Part shown: one piece after another, positions 1 to 11,836 of the stretch
How positions within the stretch are numbered: position 1 is the first letter of the stretch
Layout of the letters: each line of letters starts with the position of its first letter
Assembly: GCF_030848805.1 (NCBI RefSeq)
Contig: NC_092365.1
Span: 19,087,049 to 19,151,048, forward strand
DNA: 64,000 bases
Direction of reading: 5' to 3'
DNA from: Temnothorax longispinosus
Taxonomy: Eukaryota; Arthropoda; Insecta; Hymenoptera; Formicidae
Translations under genes and position numbers: made by a program
The notes under the pieces: model-generated
Databases searched by the model: none
The model's input: only the letters and a program-made list of their open reading frames with translations
Told to the model about the DNA's origin: nothing

Positions 1-1955
1 ACGCCGACGCAACCACGACGACAAATGGTAGAGTTAAAAAAAAAATCAGCAAACTCTTCATAACGCGCTTCTCTTGCAACTTACAAATAGTTTTCCAGAA
101 GATAACATCTCGGCATTTCTCTTCTTCGATGTTACTCGCTTCCCTGTGCGATCACTCGTGGCAAGATTTATTTTCTATTTCGGATTCGGTTTTTATTTAA
201 GACAATCTTGCGAGCGAATCTTTTTATTTTTTTCAATGATTTTCTATCTATTATTTCATAGTATTTACTGTCTACGAATTGCAATCCTTTGAACAAATAT
301 TGTAAAAAATGCAGATACTTATATGTTTTATATAATAATAATTATTTTCATTACAGCGCTATCGATTTTCTAAATTGTAGTGTTTTTACACTTCCGATGG
401 TTATAAACTCATATTTTCTGTCTCGGGATTTATCTAATCTAATATCTATTTTCTACAAAAACAATCTTCTCCTCGGGTCATCCTTACACGCTGTATGACG
501 CTATTGTCGCGCACCTACGCTCCGTCGAGTGAATCACGACCGACGTAAAATCCTGGGTAACAACATCGCGAGAAAGAAATGCATGGTGCCACGTCAGTTT
601 CAGCGGCGCACAATTTAATACCGCATAGTGGGGCGAACGGCCGGGCTCTACGTGGTTATTCGGGCAGTAAATAAACCTGTCCGCCTTAAAACAATAAGAA
701 CGTCTTCCGGACTGAGTACGCATCACTCCTCCGTTTCCCTGCCTTTTTCCCGAGCAATTTCGCTCGGACGAGAGGCATCAGAACGCGAGAGAGTAAGAGA
801 GGGTGGAGAGGCAGCAGTCAGGGCGAGAGAGCACCTGCAATATTTGTCAGAACCATCCCAAGGACAAATTGAAATGACGTGTATGAGATGGAGTTGTCAC
901 GGTCCCGCTGGTGTACACACGAAGAGCGCGCGCTATGCCAACCATACACAGCACGCGATACCGCAGCTAGATTTGTCTGCGCTGGCGCGGGGAAAATGTG
1001 AGGAAAACGTCTCATCTACGACTCCGGAAAAACTGCCCGAGGCCCTCGAGCGTAATTTTAGCAGGCTGCCGAGAAATTTTCGCTTTACACTCACGTGTAC
1101 TTTGTCATAAACGATTTAATGTTCCGAGCAGTTGTTACTTCTGGATATTCAAGAACAAATGTTTCGTGTTATAAGAAATATAATATTTTTTCGTAATTAA
1201 TGCTATTCATACTCACAATTTACTCTTCGAAAAACGCACAGGAAAAATGCAAACTTTCCTCGATTATGCAAATAATATTGTGAGAGAAGCTCTGCGATGC
1301 AAATATAAACCTTCGCGATTGTCATTTAATTAGCTTTCACCGTTGAGCTACTAACATGCAGTCAGACGAAAAACATCTTATATATTCATGTCTATGATGG
1401 CAAAATCTTGATTATCTAGTCCATACATATATTTTCCGATATTATATCGATCAATATCGCAATATTAAAGGTAAGATATGCATCCATCCTCGTCATCGAG
1501 TCGTCGATTCGATATATATCAGTCCCATTTGCGTGCTCATTATATCCCAATATAATAACGTCCAGGTAAGGAAGTTTCTTAAGATGAAACACTTACTTTA
1601 CGGCAACGTCATGCTTCGTTGGCGCCTTTTTGCATCGTCTCCCCTATATATTCTTGATATACGCCTGGCATTTCTCGTTCAAGGCCGCTCTCTCTCATCC
1701 TTGTTTGACGTTCGTTGTGAGCTTGGCACCGTATCATTAATTTTCGGGATGAGCTCATTAATAATAACCCAGAAAAGGAGCGCGTATACGCCGATAGCAT
1801 GCATAAAAGTTATCCTTTGTCCCAACTTCCAGTCTTGTAAGGCTTTTCGCGACGTCGAGCGACACAACGGGGGTATGAAACTTTCGTTACTTCCTTTCTT
1901 TTCACTTATTCCTGCCTGAAACCTTGAAGAACCCTCATTCTTTAAATCGATAAGA
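1..1955. other. Non-coding stretch, AT-rich around a GC-richer patch
   Basis: The ends are AT-rich with many short runs of A and T. A GC-richer patch at about 480-1110 stays open in several frames at once, which is what composition alone gives. No frame here starts at an ATG with a recognisable protein. I see no RNA gene or mobile element before the palindrome that follows. Confidence 0.6.
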
Positions 1956-2140
1956 TGCTTAATAGCGCGCGCGTATTCATAGTCCTTCCTTGAGGAATGA
2001 GGATTCCTTGTTCCTCATTCTACATTTCATAAACCTTCCTTGACCGAACAAGGAACCTTAATGTTTATGAAATGTAGAATGAGGAACAAGGAATCCTCAT
2101 TCCTCAAGAAAAGACTATGAATACGCGCGGGCTATAAGCA
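1956..2140. mobile_element. Palindromic MITE-like element with nested hairpins
   Basis: The left arm (about 1956-2026) is nearly the perfect reverse complement of the right arm (about 2061-2140). Over the core of about 67 bp I see two or three mismatches, and the outer ends differ by one indel in TGCTTA(A)TAGC. Each arm also folds on itself: GAATGAGGA pairs with TCCTCATTC at 1995-2003/2012-2020 and again at 2077-2085/2094-2102. The middle carries a small TTCCTTG/CAAGGAA palindrome. The whole unit is about 185 bp with no coding capacity, as in a non-autonomous DNA transposon or foldback element. No target-site duplication is obvious, so the superfamily is open. Confidence 0.75.
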
Positions 2141-4290
2141 GATCTTTCCGCCTGTCGAGGAAGTAGATGAATTCTTTGAGACTTGTCATGTCGATTTCCA
2201 AGATCGGCATTTATTAACAAAAAATAATTTGTGATATTCTAATTATATCGTTGCATATATTTTAATTATATACTTGCTTTAAAAAATTAAGAAATAATTG
2301 AATTCGTGTGCATTTTCATTTCGCTGTATAACTATTGGAAGCAGTTTCCACTCGTGAAATTAACTTATTTCCGTTTCTTCCTAATCACATGTTCCCTGCA
2401 ATTAAGTGATCAAGCTAACAGCACAGGACACGCGCAGGGCCAAGTTCATGCTATGAATATCTTGAAAGTGTTTTCAACCGATACTACACGGATGCATCGT
2501 CCAGGCATACACGCATAACACATTCATACGATTAAGCATGTGTCGCGTGCACATACGCGAGACGCGGTCTAAGGTACTAACGAAAATTGTAGGCCTAGTA
2601 CGTAAGCTGGATTGTTCCTAATTATATGCCATTACTCGAGGCACCGGTATACGTGGCTATATCCTATGCACGTGTCCTATATGCGTGTATCTACACAAAG
2701 TATGTATGCATAACACTCTCACGTGTCGAGGCATGCATGTCTGTTTCAAATGCATACGTACCAGGAATTCACGTGAGGTCATAGGTCGTAATACTCGGTG
2801 GGATTTATTCTTATATAAATAAGCCTTGAATATTTATTATTTTCTAATAGTTGGTGCAGAATTTCTTCATCTTTTTTCTCCCCTTTTTCTCGTATTAGAA
2901 TAAATTCATATTGGATTCTCTTTTGAATATAGTGTGGAATATAAAATATCACATACATCCTGTTCCTTATGTACCGATGTTAATATATTATTGATAAAAT
3001 TGAATCACGCGCATTCACGTTAAATAAGAAATAAGCTATGATGTAATGTAGTGGTGTGATAAATTAAAGGATTTCTTGAAAATGATCGTAATGTAATTCT
3101 GATACATAGATGCAATCTAATCTACACGACCCCTGTCCCTTGTAATTTACGTTATCTCGAATCTCCAGGGTCGAACACGAAATGTGTCGCGGCCACTTGG
3201 TTTAATGGCACTTAACGCGTGACACGAGAAAATTGTACGGTCCTTTGTGTGCGATAGATGTACCGCCTGAACAAAAATAAAAGGAGTAAAACGGTGACTT
3301 GTGAGAGAAAATAATAACGGCACTTCCGAATGTAATATAAATGTTTAATGTCAGTTTCACATCTGATTGTCGGTTTCATATCTCTACGTCCACATCCACG
3401 GTGAAAATTGACTTAACATTTTCGGATAAAGAATGAAACACTTTTAAGTGAAAAAACGTATATATTTAAGTATATTACGTGCCGGTTTAAATGCGCATGG
3501 GAAAATAATAGAAAACGAACAGAGCGTTGCTTTAAATGAGATTTTCGCTGCAGCAGCAAAATGGAATCCGTAACTAGTGAGTAGTTAAAGTAAATAAGCT
3601 GAACTCCGATCTAGAATTCAAAATTACAAACTGCATCCGCAACATCGCGGCGACGAGCCATCTCCCTTCGCGGAACAACCGTCTAGAGACGTAATAACTT
3701 CATTATCGCGCAACGCGGAAACGGTGATTTTGATTTGTCACACCAAACGCAGATGAGGCGTCCGAAATCAATTATAAAGTTCGAAAATAGCAGCCACAAC
3801 ATCCCGCGGCTCGGTAGCCACTGCTCTGATTTATTCATCGAGCAGTGCGGATGAAACAGTAATCAAACTATTTCTTCAACATAGTTTTTCGGTAGAGACT
3901 ACCGGCAATTTTTCTATGTTATTATAGTGGTTTCGATAACGTAATATAGTGAAAAGGAGCTACCATAAATGTCAAATATCAAATATAAATTCAGAGAAAC
4001 AGCGTCTGTATTTGGAAACTAATTACGTTAATTAAATATAGGCAAATATAGAACTAGAGCAAAAGTTCCTAACTTACCCGGCAGTCAACATCGTTAACGA
4101 AATGTTATCGAAAACATCTAAGCAATGATAGTTTATCTACGTCAGTAATAACGTCTTTACGTACAAACATTCGCGAAATCTAAAGAACTCATACCGAGAG
4201 ACATTTCCTCTCTAATCGTTACGTGACAAGAAATTAAAGCGCAGTGGAACGCAGTAGCCACGAACATTCTCATGTCGTAGAAAAAGGAAT
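2141..4290. other. Non-coding stretch with a motif-rich patch at 2.4-2.8 kb
   Basis: After the palindrome the DNA is AT-rich, apart from a CG/GT-rich patch near 2400-2790 that holds the E-box cluster listed separately and a GC pocket near 3640-3830. A weak 19-bp tandem pair (TGTCAGTTTCACATCTGAT-like, 14 of 19 positions equal) lies at 3349-3386. Nothing coding is recognised. Confidence 0.55.
2669..2788. promoter_or_regulatory. Cluster of three CACGTG E-boxes plus a DR1-like nuclear receptor site
   Basis: CACGTG occurs at 2669-2674, 2720-2725 and 2770-2775. The last is followed at once by AGGTCA-T-AGGTCG (2776-2788), a direct repeat of nuclear-receptor half-sites with one spacer base. CACGTG is bound by bHLH factors such as Clock/Cycle, Myc/Max and Mitf families. 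DR1 elements are bound by HNF4/RXR-type receptors. The sequence shows only motif density; that it is an enhancer is inference. Confidence 0.3.
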
Positions 4291-5029
4291 TCCTGATACG
4301 CAAAGTGCAAAGTGGTCTCGCCGCATCCCGAAAGCTCTTCGGCGTTACTTCATTTCCTGCGCTTCGCGTTGCATTTCCATGTGAACTCGCGCACACGCCC
4401 GCACACGAGAGACCGATACGCACACGGATAAGGATCGTCGTTTGGAAGAAAAAGTTTCGCGAACGTTGCCTCGGTAGATGACGGTGGACAAGAGTGGACC
4501 GAATAACCGGTACTTGTTGTGCAGGGTCGGGGGTGCAGTTTCGAGCTCGCGGTTAACCGGAAAGCGCCGGTTCCGGCGTCGGTATAAAACTCACGGCGCA
4601 TCCGCGCGTTTCTTGCGTTCCCGGTAGCGCCACTTTTTATACCAGGGGCACTTTTCCGGAGCAACGACGAAACCGTGGCCGAGGCCAAGTCCACAACGAT
4701 CTAAAACCTTAGCCTCGGCATCGCGATATCGTAACCTTAGCCAGTAATATTCCGTTTCTTGTCGCGGAAATTGTTTGGTGCGGCAACTGCGGGAGACAAG
4801 GCCAGCCTTTTTACCCTGTCCCAAGTCCGTACTACCATCCTCGCCGTCGCGTCTAAACATTATGCATCAGCGAGATTTAAAGGTTTAAGCTCGCCCGCGC
4901 TCGCTTTGCATCGTGAATTGAATTTAAAGCACGAAACACATATCGCATGCGAAGTTCCGCGTTAGTGGAAATAGTGAGGTTGTTTGAAATTCAACGCCGA
5001 TGTTAATATACGCTTCGCGTAATGTATTC

Positions 5030-5063
5030 GGCGCTTTAAAGTTAACTCCTAAATTAAAGCGCC
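5030..5063. repeat. 10-bp perfect inverted repeat
   Basis: GGCGCTTTAA at 5030-5039 pairs with TTAAAGCGCC at 5054-5063 across a 14-base spacer. It could be a short hairpin or a paired binding site; nothing nearby decides which. Confidence 0.6.
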
Positions 5064-5359
5064 TTTAAGTTCGCCGCGAAATTCATGGAAAGTCGCCGCG
5101 CGAGACTGCTCGCGATATATTAAATTCATGGCGCATTGGTGCCTGCCTAGCCGTTATAAAAGTCGAGGCACCCAGCGGCTCGGGGATTAAACGGGAGCGA
5201 AAAAATACGAAATTTGTCACACGGACCGTGCGGCAACTGCTTACATCTTGATACCGTTATTTCTGCCCCGGCGCTAATGTTAACGTGCATTGAAAATTTC
5301 GCCTCGCGTGTCACGACATTTTTAACCAAGACCTTTAAAGTTACAGAATCGTGAAGTTG

Positions 5360-5375
5360 CCCCCCCTCCCTCCCC
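5360..5375 (-). other. C-tract; G-quadruplex motif on the minus strand
   Basis: Seven C, T, three C, T, four C. Read on the minus strand this gives four G-tracts of at least three (splitting the seven) with one-base loops, which meets the usual G-quadruplex rule. Function unknown. Confidence 0.5.
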
Positions 5376-5460
5376 GTTCTTTCAAATGGTGTTTTTACCG
5401 CTTTAATCGATGGAACTTTTTCTAAAATTAATTGAGAACTATAAAACTCTTCGGAGGGCA

Positions 5461-8160
5461 ATCGGAACTGTGCTTATTTTTTTCAAATTTTGAAAAAGTG
5501 TGGCCAACTTCAGAGAGGTAGACTCGTACCCTTTAATAGCTCGGCCTTAACGTCAAGCGCACTCCTCGTTCCTGTAGAGAACAGGTCTGAATATTTTATG
5601 CCATATTTTATAAAAGCAACAGCGCCTGGACTTAAAACTTCTTTTTCAAGTCGCCTGCTTTAGTTAATGTTTAAAGAAATATACCCCTATCATGAGTTTT
5701 GCTGCGTCAGTTATTGCGTTGTAAATTTTTGCAACTGGGAAAGAGGATGATATACGCATGAGAGAGATTTACAACGTCGATATTTATCTTTCTGATTGAA
5801 ATCCGGCGTAATGAATGCGTCGTACATTTTTTTGTCTAATACATGTCCGATAATTGTTCTCGAAGAAGCAAGGAAATCCGTGTCAAAATATATCTCTCAG
5901 AGAGGTCTCAAAGAAGAAAGTCTTAGAAAAAATGTAGAATAAACGATTTCTTCCTCTCTCTTCCTTTCTCTTTCAATTTAGTAACAGTTGCAATACGAAT
6001 ACAAAATTAGCGTGAATATAGTGACTTTTGTCCGTCTTTTCTTTAAAATTATATAATGTAACCATTGTAACCAATCGGCGCACGATGAACGTGTAAGATT
6101 TCGTAACGATGGCAATGTAAGATTAAAGCATGGTGCAAAAAAAATGTTTCGCAATAATTTTATTTTTCTGTTTGGTAGTTAAAGAAATTAAGTATTACAC
6201 GCGAGATAGAGTCTTGCACGAACGTCGCTGGAACATCGTCCAGTTTAAATAGTCCCTAATACACGCATTTACAACCAATTTCGAGTAATCGGCGTGTATT
6301 TTCAAACGTATCTTCACATGTGTCTCACAACTAGTAATCACTATCGTGTTCGATAAAGCATTTCCCGAACCTGATAGTAGTATCTTCCGAACCTGACCAT
6401 TGCCGGAAGTGGATCGATTGATTGCTCTCTACGCCTCACAGAATACGTCGACTTCCAGCATGACGTCGATTGTATCATTAATCAGCGCGCGAGGCCGTGT
6501 GGCCTCACGCAAAATCCTTGCTGCGTCTCATCACGCTTACCTACGCCCGTCTTCCTGTACGCGATCAAGCCGTTTTACCGCGGGATAGTTGGACTTGGGC
6601 GTGAGTAGAAAAATCGGAGTTGTGATTTTTCGTGCGGAGCCAATTTCATCCGTGCGCCTTTCGTCCATCGGCACGAAACGGCACGTAAACCGGGACCCGT
6701 ACGTGGCTTATCTTTTAACGACCGGATGGTTTTACGAGCGATTCGTGCCGACGAAGTTCAATTCTGTGTCTGACCGCTGTCGCGCGATTTCCAGCGTTAC
6801 GAGTGTCACTATTGAACCTTACTACTTTCATTTGCCGTTAACCTGTCATTTATCGTTGCAAGTCGTCTAGCGTGATAAATTGTCTTATAAATACACGGTA
6901 AAATAAATGTTGTATAATATTGATTTATGTTTGATATACATTCCGACTAAGTAAAGACGATATTACATTTTACATTATTCCAAAAGTTTCCACACGTCTT
7001 ATGTCTTCATGGAGTATTTGAAGAAAGAATTTTTCGCATCGCTCGACAGTCGAATCTTAACGGCCAGACGAGTACACATTGTTTGCCTGAAAAGCAGCAC
7101 GTAATCGCGACACAACAGTCCGTGAACGCTGGCAACTGTGTTTTACATAAAACGCATCCGCGAAAAGCATCTTGGAAGATCGGACGACGTACACGCTCGC
7201 ATAATTTATGACGTGAATTTAACGACTATATCCTCCTGCGCTCCGACTTTTTACTTCTGCCTCATCTCGTCTTCTTGTGTTTTACTCCACTGCTACTAGA
7301 TCTTTGGAGTTACGTTCTTGCTCGTTCACAAAAATATACAACTGTGAAAGAAGCTATTGTTTATCCAACGAGACATACAAGATGTTCTATATTTATAAAT
7401 TCTGATATTATTTCGTTTTTGTAATAATTGAAATGTATTACAAATATATTCAGAAAGATGCAGCATATTTGTAAATTGCCTATTTAGTAAATTAAAGTGA
7501 TTGAGATAAAGTCTCAAAATGTCTTGGTGTGTTTGGGTTAAAATTGAACAAAGTAGACTCATCTTCCTTTTCCTGTTGAAACCTTCAATTAAAAAAAAAA
7601 TGAATGCTTGTACGCTTCTCACAAATTAATGATGTTGATATTTAAATACGTGACCGTCTTCTACATGCAAACCACGCTCCGCTGCCTGATGAGGAAAGTT
7701 AGTATGCTTTAACCGCTTTTCCCGCAGAAAACTTTGCAAGTTAAAGTATTCAACCTATCGACGATTCCGGAGGGCGGCTGAGGGCGAAAGTGTAGCTTCT
7801 AATTAATTTCATCTAACGACCATAACCGTCCCGTAATTACCGCGAAACAACGTTCCCCGTTATGTTTCTCGCCGGAGAGGACCCTTCTTAACTTAACGTC
7901 GCCGTGTTTGTCATCGAGCAGCGCGACAAAAGAACAAGCACCAACTACTCTTCCCACTTTCAGTTTGCGCGCAACTGTATGCATCTTGACGGAAGGAAGT
8001 GTCTCATTGTTAAACTTTTACTTTATACTCGCGCGCTAACGCAGCAAGCTGCGCGAGAAGTCTCACTTTTGCGACGCCATCCCTGACGTAATTTCGGGAG
8101 GGTATCTGTCAACATGTCTGCGATGAAATGTATGTGTGATGCACGGCTTTCATTTAAACT
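5461..8160. other. Non-coding stretch, mostly AT-rich
   Basis: AT-rich with GC pockets at about 6400-6830 and 7780-8100. The pair CCGAACCTGA occurs twice, 24 bp apart, near 6365-6396. I see no splice-framed exon, RNA gene or mobile element. Confidence 0.55.
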
Positions 8161-8168
8161 ATTTAAAG

Positions 8169-8198
8169 CGTCAGGTCACGTCAGGTCGCGCCAGGTCA
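8169..8198 (+). promoter_or_regulatory. Three tandem AGGTCA-type half-sites in DR4 spacing
   Basis: Three 10-bp units, CGTCAGGTCA, CGTCAGGTCG and CGCCAGGTCA, sit head to tail. Each contains a nuclear-receptor half-site (8173-8178, 8183-8188, 8193-8198) separated by four bases, so the block is two overlapping DR4 elements. Insect receptors of the EcR/USP and orphan classes bind direct repeats of this half-site. It may instead be a small tandem repeat that matches by chance. Confidence 0.35.
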
Positions 8199-8474
8199 GT
8201 GTGTATAGAGAAAGTACATGTGAAACTTATTCAGAGCTATAAGCTAGACGTTTATTTTATCTATTTAGCTAATAAAAAATAACTCTAGTGCTATCTGAAA
8301 GATGAATGCCATGCACGTCGGGAGCTTTAAGAATCACGGTCCGTCTTAAATTGCATTTGTGTAACATGAATTTTACAATCGCATGTAAATGTCAGATGCG
8401 CGTCGGATAACTGTACGTACCACGGAATAAGCAGTGAGAAAGCAGACTTTCGTAACAGTAACAGTTGCATTAGA

Positions 8475-8494
8475 TCTCTCTCTCTCTCTCTCTC
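8475..8494 (+). repeat. (TC)10 microsatellite
   Basis: Twenty bases of pure TC, followed by an imperfect CCCTCTTT tail. Confidence 0.95.
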
Positions 8495-8904
8495 CCTCTT
8501 TCGTTTTATCCGGACGATCAGCAGAACAATATAAATCACGCATGTTAATTTGAATCCGCGGATCTTAATCGCATATAAGAGCTAATCGCTAAAGGCCATT
8601 TCTCTTGTTGTTTTAGTACGGAAACTAATGAAAATCTCCGCATTCGCTATGCAAGCTGAAAACTATCGCTCGATACCGAGGCAGCGGCCGAATTAAAGCC
8701 TTGTTGAGCGCGGCGCGGCGGCGCGATTAACGTGCGCACTGTTCCTCGCTGAATGCCTGGTTGGGTTAAAAATCCCTTTAGCGCAAAGGAAACTAATCAA
8801 GTACAGGAATTGCGTATTTCCAAGCGAGATAGCCGAGGAGTTTTGTTCCGCGGTTGGCAGACAACGAAAAACAAACGAGTATTTTTCTACAGCAGAGCAT
8901 TGCG

Positions 8905-8945
8905 AGGGAGGGAGGGAGGGAGAAAGAGAGAGAGAGAGAGAGAAA
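8905..8945 (+). repeat. (GGGA)4 passing into a (GA)n microsatellite
   Basis: Four GGG tracts (8906-8908, 8910-8912, 8914-8916, 8918-8920) with single-A loops, then GAAA and about twenty bases of GA. The first half is a tight G-quadruplex motif; the second is a GA tract of the type bound by GAGA-factor-like proteins in insects. Confidence 0.9.
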
Positions 8946-10812
8946 ATGTATACGCACGGTGTGTACGTATCAGAGAATACGCGAGTGCATACGGACGCAA
9001 CGTAGTTTCCTACAACGGTGAACGCTGTGCGTTTCTAACGGGATTGCGAATCGCGATCCTCGCGCCCTCGCTTCATCAGCCACCGATTGTTCCCGCAGAA
9101 AAGTTAATTGAACTTTGATTTCCACCAGTAACCAGAATCTCCGATATCGTGCGCCGTCCGACGATTGATTTGCATTAGGTTTTATTAACGCGAGTGCGTC
9201 GCAGGAAACTTTTTTTTTTATAATATTCGCTACAGCGCCGCGTTTTCTGAGAGGAGGGACAATTGCCCTGAAAACGATCGAGACTTCTTGCCATTCGTGG
9301 TGACGGAGAATTTGTCCGAATAAGAGTTATTTGGCCCGTTTTACAGTAATCGAAATTGCGGGAACGTGTCTGACTTCCGCCGGAAAATCGGTAGCATGCG
9401 AAAATTGCTGCAAAGGAAATCGAGAATGAACGGATCAGAATTTCAACAATAAAGCCGCTCGCGGCGCCAATAGGCAGAGGCTCGCTTAATTGAATGACGG
9501 AAAGCCATCACCGGTAACGCGTGTCGTGCGACGACTATCACTTCGTTCGCAGCGAGATAGGAAAATACAATGAAAAATCGAGGGAAATTGATAAAAAAAA
9601 ATCGCGGGCTATTCGTGCGCCAAATATTAAACGTTTTATGGACGGGCCGCTATATTTGCCCTTTAATAAAAATCCCGGTAGCCACGTCGAGTTTAATAAA
9701 TTCGAACTGCAAATTCGTGCCTCCCGTATTTCCTTCTACTTCATCGCTCCTGTTTCAGCAGTGCAGAGCTTTTCCTGCACCTCACACGTGACATCCGTTG
9801 TACTGTACGCGCGGTAACATTGATCGCCGTAAATGGATTCCCATTAAAGTACATCGCAATGGCGACGCCGGCAGAACGCAATAAGCTCGGGATAAGAATT
9901 AAATGAGAACAAAGGAGCTGTAAAATAGAAACGGTCAATTCTATCGTGAACGAGAGAAGGAAGACGACAGGGGGAGTTCTTAAAACGGCTAGGCACGACC
10001 GCAAGCCTTCTCCCTCCCGCTTTCTTTTGCCCATCAACTCTCTTCGATTCGTTCTTTTGGATCCGTCGCCTTCGCCTCGACCACCTCCTTTCACAATTCC
10101 CTCTTGGTCATCTTATCGACACAATGCCATTGTCCCAAAAATTTTATCCCCTTCCTTACCGTCTTCCTGGCAACATTCTAACTACTTACCACACATGCGC
10201 TTTTCAAATCATACTTATATACTCCTTTTCACTGTTTCGAATTTCTTGCTGCGTAAGAGATCTCTCAACTGTCCTTTCGATACACCTCTAACAGGATACA
10301 ATTCTGGCTGTGTTGTGCCATAGACTGCGAAATCTCTTTGCGATGGACTATTTTCTATGGAAACACGTACTAAAAGGGAGCATTGACGAATTACAAGCAG
10401 GGATACGGTGTATACTGTCTACAGTTTGTGCGTAAACGCATGAGCCTGTTTACCAAACAACCTGTCAAAGCTTTGCCCACCCAATTTTCCACGAGCAGTT
10501 AAGCCAACAATGTAGTGCCACCCAGAGGTCTCTGCCTCCCCCTTCTCTCATTTCCCTCTATCCTATGTACGTGTTTGTGATTGTATGTGTTACAATAAGA
10601 GAGAGAAAGAATGTATACAGAGGAGAGGAGGCAAAGAAGGGGAAAATCAAAACCTGCAGCGCCGCTATTTCAATTCACTTGGCTACACCTGTGCCGAAAT
10701 TTAGAAACTCTCAGAACTCGTTATTGTGCGTCGTCCAAACCCCTGCGGCAATTAACGTACATCTAAGCTCATTGAAGAACGAAAGGGCGAAATGCCCGTG
10801 GGGTGCCACAAA

Positions 10813-10876
<64 letters not shown>
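10813..10876 (+). repeat. Long (TC)n microsatellite
   Basis: About 57 bases of uninterrupted TC from 10819, with an imperfect TCTCTT start. It is followed nine bases later by AG (TTACAATTAG), so it resembles a very strong polypyrimidine tract plus acceptor, but the downstream frame is low-complexity (an AAT repeat) and no exon can be claimed. Confidence 0.95.
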
Positions 10877-10881
<5 letters not shown>

Positions 10882-11004
10882 TAGCTACAAATAAATCAAA
10901 CCTCAAAATTCCGAGTTGTTATGACACACGCGCAGTAAATGATCATTTCCAGGTTGTATGGAATAGGTTTCCTTTATTCTCGACTCTATTTTCTCTTCAA
11001 GATG

Positions 11005-11028
11005 ATAATAATAATAATAATAATAATT
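11005..11028 (+). repeat. (ATA)8 microsatellite
   Basis: Twenty-four bases of perfect ATA/TAA trinucleotide repeat. Confidence 0.95.
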
Positions 11029-11773
11029 TCTATGTATTAGTATTTTTTATATGTTCAGCGTTATTCTTCAAGAATATCTATTATAACTTAATTTCATGCA
11101 GCATTATTTTGTTCAATAACATGATATACTTGAATTCCATTTTGTGTATGATTATCATACCAATAAATTCTTCATTTACAATTAAGTTCTATTCGGATTA
11201 TTCATTCTTATCAGCAAAAAGAATGGCGAAAATAATTTGTTCTAAACCTAATTAGCGATTAGTTAGAAATTTTCGATTAGTTTGTCACGGTGAAAATGAA
11301 ACTATTCAAAATGTATTTGGGTAGAAAAAGTCGACGATATAATCGGAAGCGAAACATAGCGCAACTAATGACGATAGATTCTCCACAAGAAGTGGATTAA
11401 GATTTTCTCTGTTAGTTTGCCGAACGGCAGCAAAAAAGTATGAGATGATGGATGACTCTTAACGCAGTTTTATATACGACATATAAGCGTAGACAAAAAA
11501 TGTCTTTCTCTCCTCGCATGCGTTTGACGGCGGTATCCCTTTCAACGATCGTACAGGGTAAACAGATAACACGTTACGGTAAAATCTTTCTACTCGAGTA
11601 AAAAGTAGCAAACATTATTTTTCACGAATAAAGTATTTGCGTGACCGATACAGCCCCTCGCTTTTCAAAACAGAGGGTCGCTAACGAAGGACAAGAATAA
11701 AAAAACTATCTATTTGTGGATATTAATTGCCAGATTACCCTACGTAACCGATGCAACATTTAAAAACTTTATT

Positions 11774-11836
11774 ACTATATTTAAAGAGAGTTTACTATAT
11801 TTAAAAAGAGATTATTATTACTATATTTAAAGAGAG
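11774..11836 (+). repeat. Three copies of a 17-bp unit
   Basis: ACTATATTTAAAGAGAG lies at 11774-11790 and 11820-11836, and with one change (AAAAAGAG) at 11794-11810. Spacing is 20 then 26 bp, so this is a short degenerate tandem array. Confidence 0.85.

Larger units (their letters stand above)
4290..5460. other. GC-richer island with weak promoter-like and hairpin signals
   Basis: CpG-rich compared with both flanks. It contains a TATAAAA at 4583-4589 with no good initiator about 30 bp downstream, a perfect 10-bp inverted repeat, and a C-tract with G-quadruplex potential on the minus strand (both listed separately). Open frames of 88-114 codons on the minus strand overlap each other in different frames and none resembles a known protein. 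Confidence 0.45.
8199..10800. other. Non-coding stretch with GA/TC repeats and a GC-rich centre
   Basis: About 8640-9140 is GC-rich and carries the GGGA/GA tract listed separately. About 9960-10140 is strongly pyrimidine-rich on the plus strand, which keeps frames open on both strands without implying coding. Further right the DNA is mixed up to the long TC microsatellite. Confidence 0.5.

Noticed and set aside
10813..11255. TC microsatellite acting as a polypyrimidine tract for an exon starting near 10887
   Set aside because: The following frame runs through an AAT repeat (poly-Asn) and AT-rich DNA; no protein-like sequence.
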